Shown here: positions 51,018 to 59,857 of the stretch, in pieces
Layout of the letters: each line of letters starts with the position of its first letter
Numbering within the stretch: position 1 is the first letter of the stretch
Assembly: GCF_029760895.1 (NCBI RefSeq)
Contig: NZ_CP121679.1
Span: 2,170,001 to 2,234,000 of the forward strand
Source of the DNA: Ancylobacter sp. WKF20
Lineage (GTDB): Bacteria; Pseudomonadota; Alphaproteobacteria; Rhizobiales; Xanthobacteraceae
DNA: 64,000 nucleotides
Direction of reading: 5' to 3'
The notes under the pieces: model-generated
Told to the model about the DNA's origin: nothing
Seen by the model: only the letters and a program-made list of their open reading frames with translations
The model's database searches: none
Program-made: the position numbers and the translations under genes

Positions 51018-51430
51018 CAGGGCGACAGCTCCTCGGCCGTCGCGACCACCTTGGCGAGGCTGGAACCGCCGGAGGCTTCCGCCGCCGCGATCACCGCGCC
51101 TTCCACCAGCGGGGCGTTGCACACCACGATGCGCCCGGCCCGGGAGGCGCCGAGCAGTTCGGCAGCGGTCTCGCTATTGGTCTCGGCCCCGCCGAGATCG
51201 ACGAAGATGGCGACACCCGCCTCCGACCACGCGGCCTCGATGGCCGCCTGAATGCCCGCGACATGGGTGCCGAGGCCGCCTTCCGCGTTCCCCCCGGTCC
51301 AGGCCAGCGGCACGCAATCGCCGACCATCTGGCGCACCATGTCGGCCGCGCCGCGCGCCACCAGCGGCGAATGGGAGACGATGACGATGCCCACATTGGC
51401 GGGGCGCGCCGGGGTGCCGGTCTCGCTCAT
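51017..51430 (-). CDS. dhaM: DhaM EIIA-type domain protein
   Basis: 137 residues. The EIIA-mannose-like domain of DhaM: NVGIVIVSHSPLVARGAADMVRQM with phospho-His20, then GLGTHVAGIQAAIEAAWSEAGVAIFVDLGGAETNSETAAELLG. In E. coli DhaM, EIIA, HPr and a partial EI are one chain; here this chain ends after EIIA. It overlaps the dhaL stop by 4 bases. It rephosphorylates the ADP bound to DhaL. Confidence 0.92.
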   Translation of the reverse strand: MSETGTPARPANVGIVIVSHSPLVARGAADMVRQMVGDCVPLAWTGGNAEGGLGTHVAGIQAAIEAAWSEAGVAIFVDLGGAETNSETAAELLGASRAGRIVVCNAPLVEGAVIAAAEASGGSSLAKVVATAEELSP

Positions 51431-52041
51431 GAGGGGCGATGCTCCGCGAGATAGACGCAGATCGTGGCGGCGAGCAGCGCGCAGCTCGACGCGCCGGGGT
51501 CTTCATGGCCGACCGAGCGCGCCCCGAGATAGGCGGCCCGCCCACGCCGGGCCTGCATGGCCTCGGTCGCCCGCGCGGCGGATCTTGCGCAGGCCGCGAT
51601 GCGCTCGGGCGCCGCATGCCGCATGATTTCGGCCTGCACGGGATAGAGCACGTCGAGCAGCGTCTTGTCGCCGGGCCCGGCACGGCCCCGCCGCGCCACG
51701 GCGGCGATAGCCTGCTCCAGCGTCGCGGCGAAAGCGTCCGTGTCGGCATCGGGGGCAAGGCCGCGCCCGAGCTCCATCAGCAGCGTGCCGTAAAGCGGAC
51801 CGGCGGCGCCGCCAATGCTCATCACCAGCACGAGCCCAATGCGCTCCAGCGCGGCCGGCAGCGGCAAGGCGGCAATCGCCGCGCGCTCGGCGAAGACAGC
51901 CTCGAGCCCCCGGCGCATATTGGCGCCGTGGTCGCCATCGCCAATGGCGCTGTCGAGCACGCCGAGATGGTCGCCATGCCGGTCGATCGCGGCATGGCAG
52001 CGCGCGATCAGTTCGGCGATGTCGCCGGCATCAAGCCGCAT
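51427..52041 (-). CDS. dhaL: Dihydroxyacetone kinase subunit DhaL
   Basis: 204 residues from the ATG at 52041. The nucleotide site is VLDSAIGDGDHGANMRRGLEAVF with Asp30, Asp35 and Asp37 for the two metals; MSIGGAAGPLYGTLLMELGR and GDKTLLDVLYPVQ follow. It carries ADP/ATP as a fixed cofactor for the PTS-type enzyme. It lies 31 bp downstream of the DhaKL fusion gene. Confidence 0.92.
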   Translation of the reverse strand: MRLDAGDIAELIARCHAAIDRHGDHLGVLDSAIGDGDHGANMRRGLEAVFAERAAIAALPLPAALERIGLVLVMSIGGAAGPLYGTLLMELGRGLAPDADTDAFAATLEQAIAAVARRGRAGPGDKTLLDVLYPVQAEIMRHAAPERIAACARSAARATEAMQARRGRAAYLGARSVGHEDPGASSCALLAATICVYLAEHRPS

Positions 52042-52072
52042 CTCTCCCCTCCCCGTCGCGCCGCCGCGCCTG

Positions 52073-53707
52073 TCAGTCCCGGCCCGCCAGCGCCGCGAAC
52101 ACCCGCGCCACAGCAACCGCGCCGGGATCGGGCGAACCCTCAAGATCGCGCGCCCCGACATAGGAGGCGCGACCGGCGCGGGCCCGCGTCATCGCCTTGG
52201 TCGCCTCGGCGCCTTGATGGGCCACCCGCGCCGCCTCGGTGACATCCGCCGTGGCCAGCGCCCTGAGCGCGGGATCGAGCGAATCCACCAGGGTTCGCGC
52301 GCCGAGCCCCGCTCCGCCATAGAAGGTCATGCGGTCGAGCCCGGCAAGCAGCGCCGCGGGCAGATCCCCATTCTCGCGCAGCGCCTTGGCGCTGGCGGTG
52401 AAGAAGATCGACATCAGCACGCCGCTCGATCCGCCCATGGCCTGGCCAAGCGTCTCACCGATGGCATGCAAGGTGGCCGCACGGTCGGCGAGCGGCAGGG
52501 CGGCAAGACGCGCCTCAATGGCGCGCGCGCCGGTGGCGACGGTGGAGCCGGTGTCGCCATCGCCCGCCCGCGCATCGAGCCGGTTCAGCTCTTCCTCCAG
52601 CGCGATCAGCGTCGCGCAGGCGGTGCGGATCACCGCCTCGGCGGCCGCATCGGCGCTGGCTGGCGGGGTGGCCGCGCGCGGGTCCGCCGGGGCGGGGACG
52701 ACCCGCACCGGGCCGCACTCGACCGCCGGGCGCCAGGCAAGCGGTTCCACCGCCGTGCTCAGCGCCAGCTCGCGGGCGGCGTCGAGGCGCAGCAGCGAAA
52801 GCGAGAAGCCGTTCATGTTGAGCGCGGTCATCAGCGCCGCCGGGCCGATGACGCGCGTGACCTGCGTCCCCAGCGGCGAGCGCAGCACCGTGTCGGCGAT
52901 CAGGCTCATTTCCAGCGGCGGCACGGCGCCGAGATTGTTGATGAGCAGCGCATAGGCGGCGCCGGGCGCGAGCTTCCCCGCAAGACGCTCCGCCATCAGC
53001 GCGGTGATCGCCTCGGCTGCCTGCAGCGCGATGCGCTCGACACCCGGCTCGCCGTGAATGCCGAGGCCGAGCTCCCCCTCCTCCGCGCCGAGCCGCGCTT
53101 CATGCGGCTGGCCGGGAATGGAGCAGGAAGAGAGCGAGACGCCGAGCGAAGCGATGTCGGTGGCGGCCGCGCGGGCGGCGGCCGCGACGGTGGCGAGATC
53201 ATCGCCCGCCTCGGCGTGGTGGCCGGCGATCTTGTGGACGAACAGCGTGCCGGCGACCCCGCGCGGCTGGTCGATCTCCGGCAGGGCGATGTCGTCGGCG
53301 ACGATGACCATCTCAACGTCAAAGCCTTCGGCCCGCGCCCGCTCGGCGGCGAGGCCGAAATTCAGCCGGTCGCCGGTGTAGTTCTTCACCACCAGAAGGC
53401 AGCCCGGCTTGCCTGTCACGGCACGGATCGCCGCCAGCACCGCCTCGACGCTGGGCGAGGCGAAGATCTCGCCGGAGACGGCGGCGGTGAGCAGCCCGCG
53501 CCCGACAAAGCCGGCATGGGAGGGCTCATGCCCGGCACCGCCGCCCGAGACCACGGCGACCTTGGACTTGTCCCAGTCCGCGCGCAGCACGACCTTGATG
53601 TCGGGATAGCTGTCGAGCCGGGCGAGCTTGCCGGGCGGCGAGGTGCGCAGCAGGCCGTCCAGCGCCTCGGTGACGATGCTTTCGCGGCGGTTGAAGAAGT
53701 GTTTCAT
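52073..53707 (-). CDS. Dihydroxyacetone/ketotriose kinase, DhaK-DhaL fusion (ATP type)
   Basis: 544 residues. The DhaK half (1-330) has SGGGAGHEPSHAGFVGRGLLTAAVSGEIFASPS and the covalent His218 in LGLGIHGEPGVERIAL. The DhaL half (about 350-544) has LNRLDARAGDGDTGSTVATGARA with the metal-binding Asps and a lid in SSGVLMSIFFTASAKAL. Fusions of this sort use ATP directly and act on dihydroxyacetone, glyceraldehyde or, in some relatives, erythrulose. The first enzyme gene after the importer, 64 bp downstream of the ATPase gene at 53772. Confidence 0.92.
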   Translation of the reverse strand: MKHFFNRRESIVTEALDGLLRTSPPGKLARLDSYPDIKVVLRADWDKSKVAVVSGGGAGHEPSHAGFVGRGLLTAAVSGEIFASPSVEAVLAAIRAVTGKPGCLLVVKNYTGDRLNFGLAAERARAEGFDVEMVIVADDIALPEIDQPRGVAGTLFVHKIAGHHAEAGDDLATVAAAARAAATDIASLGVSLSSCSIPGQPHEARLGAEEGELGLGIHGEPGVERIALQAAEAITALMAERLAGKLAPGAAYALLINNLGAVPPLEMSLIADTVLRSPLGTQVTRVIGPAALMTALNMNGFSLSLLRLDAARELALSTAVEPLAWRPAVECGPVRVVPAPADPRAATPPASADAAAEAVIRTACATLIALEEELNRLDARAGDGDTGSTVATGARAIEARLAALPLADRAATLHAIGETLGQAMGGSSGVLMSIFFTASAKALRENGDLPAALLAGLDRMTFYGGAGLGARTLVDSLDPALRALATADVTEAARVAHQGAEATKAMTRARAGRASYVGARDLEGSPDPGAVAVARVFAALAGRD

Positions 53708-53771
53708 CGCTGCCTTCCGATTTCTGTCGGCACGTTTTGAACCCGCCGGGCGCGCTCACGCCGGTGTCATG

Positions 53772-54779
53772 TCACGCGAGACGCTGCCCGTCTTGCCCGA
53801 AATAGAGCGGGCGCCTCAAGCTCAGGCTGATCCGATCCCCCGCCTCGACGGGCAGATCGGGGTCCGCCAGCGTGGTGATCTTGTGGCCGCGCACGGTGAT
53901 GTGCAGGTGGTTCTGGTCACCCAGATGCTCCACCCAATCGATCTCGGCATTGCCACCGGCCGTGCGGGCGATCTCCAGGTGCTCGGTGCGCGCGCCAATG
54001 GTGCGGGTGCCCGCGGGCGGCGTCGGACCGGGCAGGAGATCGGCCGGCAAGAGGTTGATATGCGGCTGGCCGAGGCGCGCGGCGACGTGGAGATTGGCGG
54101 GGTTGCTGTAGATCTCGCGCGGCGTGCCGATCTGCACCAGCTTGCCCTCGGCGAGGATACCGATGCGGTCGGCCATGGTCATGGCTTCGATCTGGTCATG
54201 GGTGACGTAGAGCAGCGTCGAGCCCATCTCCTTCTGGATGCGCTTCAGCTCCAACCGCAACTCGCCGCGGAGCTTGGCGTCGAGCGAGGAGAGCGGTTCG
54301 TCCATCAGATAGATCGAGGGCCGCCGCACCAGCGCCCGGCCGATGGCGACCCGCTGCATCTCGCCGCCGGAGAGCCGCGTCGAGCGGTTCTCCAGCTTGT
54401 GGTCGATGCGCACCATCGCCGCCACCTGCCGCACGCGGGCGTCGATGCTCGCCTTGTCGAGCCGGCGCGCCGGTGAGCGCAGGGGAAAGGCCAGGTTCTC
54501 GTAGACCGTCAGATGCGGGTAGAGCGAGTATTGCTGGAAGACGAAGGCGACGTCGCGCAACGCAGGGGCCTCGCCATTCACCACCCGCCCGCCAATGCTG
54601 ACGGTGCCGGCATCGGGCGCCTCCAGCCCGGCGATGAGGCGCAGCGTCGTGGTCTTGCCCGCGCCGGTGGGGCCGAGCAGGACGACGAACTCGCCATCGG
54701 CAATGGTGAGGTCGAGGTTGTCGACGGCGGATTTCCCGCCGAAGCGCTTGGTGACGCCGGTAAGCGTGACATCAGCCAT
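53772..54779 (-). CDS. Glycerol/triose-type ABC transporter ATP-binding protein 2
   Basis: 335 residues from the ATG at 54779. Walker A GPTGAGKTTTLRLIAGLE, Q-loop FQQYSLYPHLTV, signature LSGGEMQRVAIGRALVR, Walker B IYLMDEPLSSLD, switch YVTHDQIEAMTM and a MalK-like TOBE region (GARTEHLEI). It overlaps ATPase 1 by 8 bases. Two unequal ATPases, two permeases and a small membrane protein are the composition of the glycerol importers of rhizobia (GlpS/GlpT type). Confidence 0.9.
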   Translation of the reverse strand: MADVTLTGVTKRFGGKSAVDNLDLTIADGEFVVLLGPTGAGKTTTLRLIAGLEAPDAGTVSIGGRVVNGEAPALRDVAFVFQQYSLYPHLTVYENLAFPLRSPARRLDKASIDARVRQVAAMVRIDHKLENRSTRLSGGEMQRVAIGRALVRRPSIYLMDEPLSSLDAKLRGELRLELKRIQKEMGSTLLYVTHDQIEAMTMADRIGILAEGKLVQIGTPREIYSNPANLHVAARLGQPHINLLPADLLPGPTPPAGTRTIGARTEHLEIARTAGGNAEIDWVEHLGDQNHLHITVRGHKITTLADPDLPVEAGDRISLSLRRPLYFGQDGQRLA

Positions 54780-55884
54780 GATGGTTTCCCCGGATACGCG
54801 CGCCCTCATGCAGGGCGGACCGGACGGCCCGGCCCGAACCACAGTCGAACAGCGACAGGCGCTCGCTGGCGAAGACGAGACCGACCGGCTCGCCAATGGT
54901 GTAGCTGTGCTCCGCCGGTAGCCGGGCCCGTACCCGCCCGCCCCGCGTCTCAATGGTGACGATCTGCGTCGTGCCGAGATATTCGCTGCCATAGATCGCC
55001 CCGCGCAGCGGCGAGGTATCGGAGAAGCGCACATGCTCGGGCCGGACCCCGAGCGCGAGCTCGCCGGGCGCCACGTCAGCGCGCAGCTCCGGCATCACCA
55101 CATCCGCCTCGCCGATGCGGGCGATGCGCGCGCCCTTGGGCAGGCCGGCGTTGAAGCGGATGAAGTTCATCGGCGGCGAGCCGATGAAGTCCGCGACATA
55201 CATGGAGGCCGGGCGGTCATAGATCTCCTGCGGCGTGTCGAACTGCTCGATGACGCCATGGTTCATCACCGCGATCTTGTCGGCCATCGCCATGGCCTCG
55301 ATCTGGTCATGGGTGACATAGACCGTGGTGGCGCCGATGCGGTTGTGCAGCTCGCGCAGCTCCCGCACCATCACGTCGCGGAACTCGGCGTCGAGCGTGC
55401 CGAGCGGCTCGTCCATCAGGAAGCACTTCGGGCGGCGCACGATGGCCCGGCCGAGCGCCACGCGCTGGCGGTCGCCGCCGGCAAGGCCCGAGACCGACTT
55501 GTCGAGAATGTGGTCGATCTGCAGGAGCTTCGCCGTCTCCTCCACCCGTCGCTTGATCTCGGCCCGTGGCACGCCCTGCGAGAGCAGCGGGAAGCCGATA
55601 TTCTTGCGCACATTCATATGCGGGTAGAGCGCGAAGAGCTGGAACACGAAGGCGATGTCGCGCTCGCTGGCGCGCTTGAAGGTCACGTCCTCGCCGCCGA
55701 GCCGGATGGTGCCGCTGGTCGGCAGCTCAAGCCCGGCGATCATGCGCAGCGTCGTCGTCTTGCCGCAGCCGGAGGGACCGAGCAGCGCCAGGAACTCGCC
55801 ATCCTCCACCGTGAAGGTGGAATCGCGCACCGCGACGAACTCGCCGAAGGCCTTGTGCAAATGATCGACTCGGATCTCCGCCAT
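54772..55884 (-). CDS. Glycerol/triose-type ABC transporter ATP-binding protein 1
   Basis: 370 residues. Walker A GPSGCGKTTTLRMIAGLELP, Q-loop FQLFALYPHMNV, signature variant LAGGDRQRVALGRAIVRR (AGG in place of SGG), Walker B CFLMDEPLGTLD, switch YVTHDQIEAMAM, and the regulatory FIGSPPMNFIRF segment. It starts 5 bp after the small membrane protein gene. It forms a heterodimer with 53772-54779. Confidence 0.9.
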   Translation of the reverse strand: MAEIRVDHLHKAFGEFVAVRDSTFTVEDGEFLALLGPSGCGKTTTLRMIAGLELPTSGTIRLGGEDVTFKRASERDIAFVFQLFALYPHMNVRKNIGFPLLSQGVPRAEIKRRVEETAKLLQIDHILDKSVSGLAGGDRQRVALGRAIVRRPKCFLMDEPLGTLDAEFRDVMVRELRELHNRIGATTVYVTHDQIEAMAMADKIAVMNHGVIEQFDTPQEIYDRPASMYVADFIGSPPMNFIRFNAGLPKGARIARIGEADVVMPELRADVAPGELALGVRPEHVRFSDTSPLRGAIYGSEYLGTTQIVTIETRGGRVRARLPAEHSYTIGEPVGLVFASERLSLFDCGSGRAVRSALHEGARIRGNHHG

Positions 55885-55889
55885 CGCGG

Positions 55890-56096
55890 CTACTCCGGGA
55901 ATTTGGACACGATCATGAACATGAACGTGCCCGCCAGCAGGGTGACGAAGGAATAGGTGTAGAGCTCGATCAGGAAGGGCTGGAACAGCATCAGGAAGCC
56001 GATGCCGATCACCATGACGGCGAGGTTCTCCATCGGCCCGCGCCGCAGGAAGAACGGGCGCCGGCGGCGGGGCGTATCGAGTGAGGTTCCGCTCAT
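55890..56096 (-). CDS. Small membrane subunit of the glycerol/triose-type importer (68 aa)
   Basis: 68 residues: an Arg/Pro-rich cytoplasmic start (DTPRRRRPFFLRRGP) and two hydrophobic segments (LAVMVIGIGFLMLFQPFLIELYTYSF and VTLLAGTFMFMIVSKFP). It overlaps the MalG-like permease stop by four bases and precedes ATPase 1 by 5 bp. A small unknown gene in this spot (GlpU-like) occurs in rhizobial glycerol ABC operons. The role is unknown, perhaps an accessory subunit. Confidence 0.75.
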   Translation of the reverse strand: MSGTSLDTPRRRRPFFLRRGPMENLAVMVIGIGFLMLFQPFLIELYTYSFVTLLAGTFMFMIVSKFPE

Positions 56097-57076
56097 TTGC
56101 GCACCGCCCCGAAGGTGATGCCGCGCAGCAGCTGTTTGCGCAGCAGGATGGTGAAGACGAGGATCGGCACCAGGAAGATCGTCGTGCCCGCCGCGACCGC
56201 CGGCCAGTCCTGCCCGCCCTCGCCGATGATGGTGGGGATGAAGGGAGGCGCGGTCTGGGCGGTGCCGGAGGTGAGCAGCGCGGCGAAGGCGTATTCGTTC
56301 CAGGCGAAGATCAGGCAGAAGATCGCGGTGGCGGCGATGCCGGTGGTGGCCTGCGGCAGAACCACCTTGCGGAAGGCCTGAAGCCGCGTGTAGCCGTCGA
56401 TCATCGCGGCTTCCTCATATTCGCGCGGGATCTCGTCGATGAACCCCTTGAGCAGCCACACCGCGAGCGACACGTTCACCGCCGTGTAGAGCAGGATCAT
56501 GCCGAGCGCGGTGTCGGACAGGCCGAGCTGGCGGTACATCAGGTAGATCGGGATGGCGACGGCGATCGGCGGCATCATCCGGGTCGACAGGATGAAGAAC
56601 AGCAGGTCATCGGCCAGCGGCACCTTGAAGCGCGAGAAGCCATAGGCCGCGAGCGTGCCGAGCCCGACGGCGAGGAAGGTCGAGCCGAAGGCGATGATGA
56701 GCGAATTGGCGAAGCGCGGCAGGAAGTTCGACGGGCCGGCGATGACCATGTTGCGCTCGCGCGTCACCTCATCGCACAGGTTCGAGGGCGGCGGCAGGCT
56801 GGCGATGTAGTCCGGTGTCTGCCGCGTGCGGGTGGTGAAGAGGTTGCAGTAACCTTCGAGCGACGGCGTGAACAGGATCTTGGGCGGGTAGGAGATCGAG
56901 TCCGGCGGCGACTTGATGCTGGTGAGGAAGATCCACACCAGCGGCACCATGGTGATCAGCGCATAGAGGATCACCAGCGTCGCGGCCACGCGCTTGGAAG
57001 TCGGGCTCGGCTCGACGACGGAATGCGCCGCCGTCATCGGGGGCGTTTTGGCGGATGATGCAGGCGACGGGCTCAT
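56093..57076 (-). CDS. Glycerol/triose-type ABC permease (MalG-like)
   Basis: 327 residues from the ATG at 57076, overlapping the previous stop (ATGA). Its first span is VAATLVILYALITMVPLVWIFLTSI; the EAA loop is YEEAAMIDGYTRLQAFRKVVLP; WNEYAFAALLTSG and the ending QLLRGITFGAVRK are typical. The long periplasmic loop after span 1 has Cys in LPPPSNLCDEVTRER. Confidence 0.9.
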   Translation of the reverse strand: MSPSPASSAKTPPMTAAHSVVEPSPTSKRVAATLVILYALITMVPLVWIFLTSIKSPPDSISYPPKILFTPSLEGYCNLFTTRTRQTPDYIASLPPPSNLCDEVTRERNMVIAGPSNFLPRFANSLIIAFGSTFLAVGLGTLAAYGFSRFKVPLADDLLFFILSTRMMPPIAVAIPIYLMYRQLGLSDTALGMILLYTAVNVSLAVWLLKGFIDEIPREYEEAAMIDGYTRLQAFRKVVLPQATTGIAATAIFCLIFAWNEYAFAALLTSGTAQTAPPFIPTIIGEGGQDWPAVAAGTTIFLVPILVFTILLRKQLLRGITFGAVRK

Positions 57077-58047
57077 CTCTGCTTCACCTTGTTGAGCGCC
57101 TTCACATAGATGTTGGCGAGGCCGAACACCGCGACGAAGAGGATGATGGCAAAGGCCGAGGAGCGGCCGGTGGCCCACGCCTCGAAGGCGGCGCGCTTCA
57201 GCGCGATGGAGGCGACCTCGGTGGTGGAGCCGGGCCCACCGCCGGTAAGCAGGTTCACCATGTCGAACATCTTGAAGTTCTCGATGCCGCGGAACAGCAC
57301 CGCCAGCATGATGAAGGGCAGCGCCATCGGCACGGTGATGGACCAGAACTGTCGCCAGTTGGAGGCACGGTCGACCTCCGCCGCCTCATAGATGTAGTCG
57401 GGAATGGAACGCAGCCCGGCGAGGCAGATCAGCATCACATAAGGCGTCCACATCCAGGTATCGACGATGATGATCGCCCAGGGCGCGAGATTGACGCTGC
57501 CGAGCATCTGGATCTCGGAGGTCGGAATGCCCGTGAGGAACGACACCGCATAGGCGAACAGCCCGATCTGCGGCTCGTATAGGAAGCGCCAGAAATTGCC
57601 GACCACCGCCGGCGACAGCATCATCGGAATGAGGATGAGCGTGGTCCAGAAGGCGTGGCCGCGGAATTTGCGGTCGAGCAGGAAGGCGAGGCCGAAGCCG
57701 ATCACGGTCTGCAGCACGATGGTCCAGAACACGAAATGCGCCGTGGTCTGCATCGACGCCCAGATGTCCGGGTCGTTCAGCACCCGCTCGTAATTGCCGA
57801 GCCCGACATTCTGCACCACCGCGTTGGGCCGGTTGGCCCGGTAATTGGTGAAGGACAGATAGATCGCCCAGAACAGCGGGAAGATGTTGATCGCCAGCAG
57901 GAGCACGATGGTCGGGGCGATGAAGAGCCACGCGATAGCCCTGTCGGAGAGGCCACGCACGCGCCGGGCGACGGCCTGCGGCGTCGCGCGCACGGCGGCC
58001 TCGGTCATTTTGTCTGTAAGGGTCTCGTGGGAAGCGGTCACAAGCAT
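57073..58047 (-). CDS. Glycerol/triose-type ABC permease (MalF-like)
   Basis: 324 residues from the ATG at 58047 (58008 is an in-frame alternative; neither has a strong ribosome site). First span AIAWLFIAPTIVLLLAINIFPLFWAIYLSFTNY; EAA loop YEAAEVDRASNWRQFWSITVP. It lies 233 bp after the binding-protein gene, a gap that carries two GC hairpins, and starts the tightly overlapped membrane-subunit block. Confidence 0.9.
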   Translation of the reverse strand: MLVTASHETLTDKMTEAAVRATPQAVARRVRGLSDRAIAWLFIAPTIVLLLAINIFPLFWAIYLSFTNYRANRPNAVVQNVGLGNYERVLNDPDIWASMQTTAHFVFWTIVLQTVIGFGLAFLLDRKFRGHAFWTTLILIPMMLSPAVVGNFWRFLYEPQIGLFAYAVSFLTGIPTSEIQMLGSVNLAPWAIIIVDTWMWTPYVMLICLAGLRSIPDYIYEAAEVDRASNWRQFWSITVPMALPFIMLAVLFRGIENFKMFDMVNLLTGGGPGSTTEVASIALKRAAFEAWATGRSSAFAIILFVAVFGLANIYVKALNKVKQR

Positions 58048-58239
58048 ACCCGGTGTGATGAGAGCTTAGTCGGGGCGGGACGCGCATCCCGGCCGTCGGG
58101 CCGCGTCAGCCTGGGTGACGTCGGCCGATGAGAAAAAGAGGCGGGACGCAGCAAGAGCGGGGATATCTGCCGGCGGTCCCGCCCCAGGGAGGGGCCGAAG
58201 GAGGCCCGTCGCATGAGCGGCGTGAGGCTGGTCGGCGAG

Positions 58240-58271
58240 GCTGGGAGCGCCCGCACATGGGCGCTCCCAGC
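58240..58271 (-). terminator. 13-bp hairpin after the glycerol/triose binding-protein gene
   Basis: Perfect stem GCTGGGAGCGCCC (58240-58252) and GGGCGCTCCCAGC (58259-58271), 6-nt loop, 9 bp beyond the binding-protein stop, without a T-run. A second stem (GGCGGGAC near 58141-58148 with GTCCCGCC near 58178-58185) lies farther on. Probably an mRNA-stabilising or attenuating element. Confidence 0.65.
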
Positions 58272-58280
58272 CGGCGCGGA

Positions 58281-59603
58281 TCAGATCTTGCCGTCGTCCT
58301 TGAAGATCTTGGTCCAGTCCTTTTCGAGGCCGTCCAGCGCCTCTTTCGCCGTGCCCTTGCCGGCGATGACATAGTCATGCACCCGCTTCTGCATGGCCTG
58401 GAGCAGTTCGGCATAGCTCGGCTCGGCCCAGAAATCCTTCACGATGGCCATGGATTCGAGGAAGGCCGTCGCATAGGGCTGGCTGCTCTTGAAGCCGGGC
58501 GCGTCGACCACCGCCTTCAGGCAGGAATAGCCGCCGAGCTGCCACCACTTGGCCTGCACGTCCGGCTGGGCGAACCATTTGATGTACTGGAGCGCGGCAT
58601 CGCGCTTGCTCGAATAGGACACGACCGAGATGCCCTGACCGCCAAGCTGCGCGAAATGGTACTTCTCGGCCGGGTTCGGGAAGAAGCCGATGCGGTTGCC
58701 GCCGACCTTCTCGTCCTTGTAGAGGCCGGGCCAGGTGAAGGCGAAGTTCATCTGCATCGCCACCTGGCCGGATTTGAAGGCGTCGGCCGATTCCACCATG
58801 TAGACGTTGGAGCTGCCGGGCGGCGTGCAGCAATCATAGAGCGCCTTGTAGAATTCCAGGCCCTTCACCGCCTCGGGCGAGTTGACATAGCCCTGCATGT
58901 CATAGGGCTTCTTGGGGTTGTCATACATGAAGCCCCAATCATACAGGACGTTGGTCACGCCCATGGTGATGCCTTCCGAGCCGCGCTCGGTGTAGATCGA
59001 GGCGCCATAGACGGTCTTGCCGTCGATCTGCCGCTTCTGGAAGAACTCGGCGATCTGCTTGAGCTGGGTGTAGGTCTTGGGCGCGGCGAGATCCCAGCCA
59101 TACTTGGCCTTGAACTCCTTCTGAAGCTCCGGCCGCTCGAACCAATCCTTGCGGTAGGTCCAGCCGACGACGTCGCCCATGGCCGGCAGCGCCCAGTAGT
59201 TCGGCGTGTTCTTCGGCCATTCGGAATAGCCGACCACCGTCGCCGGCACGAAGTCATCCATCTTGATGCCTTCCTTGGCGAAGAAGTCGTTCAGCTTGAC
59301 GTAATGGCCGCTCTCGGCAGCACCGCCGATCCACTGGCTGTCGCCGATGATGAGATCGCAGAGCTTGCCTTTGGAATTCAGCTCGTTGAGGAAGCGGTCG
59401 GCATAGCTGGTCCACGGCACGAACTCGAACTTCATGTCGATGCCGGTCTTGGCGGTGAAGTCCTTGGACAGTTCCACCAGCGCATTGGCCGGATCCCACG
59501 CCGCCCAGCACAGCGTCAACTGTTCCGCCTTGGCGGCCTGCGGCACGGACAGCGACCCGCACAGGGCCGCGACCCCGAGAAGGGGTATCCACTTCTTCAG
59601 CAT
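58281..59603 (-). CDS. Glycerol/triose-type ABC transporter substrate-binding protein
   Basis: 440 residues from the ATG at 59603 (GGGAGGAGAGC upstream). Signal peptide MLKKWIPLLGVAALCGSLSVPQAAKA. Family 1 binder: LTLCWAAWDPANALVELSKDFTAKTGIDMKFEFVPWTSYADRF. First gene of the operon that continues through permeases, small subunit, two ATPases and the dihydroxyacetone kinases, so glycerol, dihydroxyacetone or a tetrulose/tetritol are the probable ligands. It is shorter than the typical rhizobial glycerol binder GlpV as I recall it, which leaves the ligand open. Confidence 0.88.
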   Translation of the reverse strand: MLKKWIPLLGVAALCGSLSVPQAAKAEQLTLCWAAWDPANALVELSKDFTAKTGIDMKFEFVPWTSYADRFLNELNSKGKLCDLIIGDSQWIGGAAESGHYVKLNDFFAKEGIKMDDFVPATVVGYSEWPKNTPNYWALPAMGDVVGWTYRKDWFERPELQKEFKAKYGWDLAAPKTYTQLKQIAEFFQKRQIDGKTVYGASIYTERGSEGITMGVTNVLYDWGFMYDNPKKPYDMQGYVNSPEAVKGLEFYKALYDCCTPPGSSNVYMVESADAFKSGQVAMQMNFAFTWPGLYKDEKVGGNRIGFFPNPAEKYHFAQLGGQGISVVSYSSKRDAALQYIKWFAQPDVQAKWWQLGGYSCLKAVVDAPGFKSSQPYATAFLESMAIVKDFWAEPSYAELLQAMQKRVHDYVIAGKGTAKEALDGLEKDWTKIFKDDGKI

Positions 59604-59857
59604 GCTCTCCTCCCAGAGATCGAGGTGGGTCTTTGCCCCCTCGGTTGGCCTTCGCGTTCCGGCGCCGCCGGTCACGTTTAGCTTTGTGTTTAGTTAAGTG
59701 GGCATCACTCAACAATGCAAGCGCAATTCGATGCTGCAACGCAGCGTTCCAGCCGCTGCCGCAAAGAAATCATCCAGTATATGTAATGCCAGACCGACCT
59801 ATGGGCGGGACCGGGGACGGCGGATCACTAAACAATCCGTCGCGACCGGTTAGCCGG
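59604..59857 (-). promoter_or_regulatory. Promoter region of the glycerol/triose-dha operon
   Basis: 254 bp without a gene, AT-richer than its flanks. GTTTAG occurs at 59676-59681 and 59688-59693 (12 bp apart). No dedicated regulator adjoins it apart from the small HTH-like protein inside the operon. Confidence 0.4.

Noticed and set aside
47611..53707. Dha genes as a fatty or glycerol-phosphate regulator cluster (DhaQ/DhaS)
   Set aside because: Both DhaK chains keep the covalent His (217 and 218), so they are catalytic, unlike DhaQ; no TetR-type DhaS is present.
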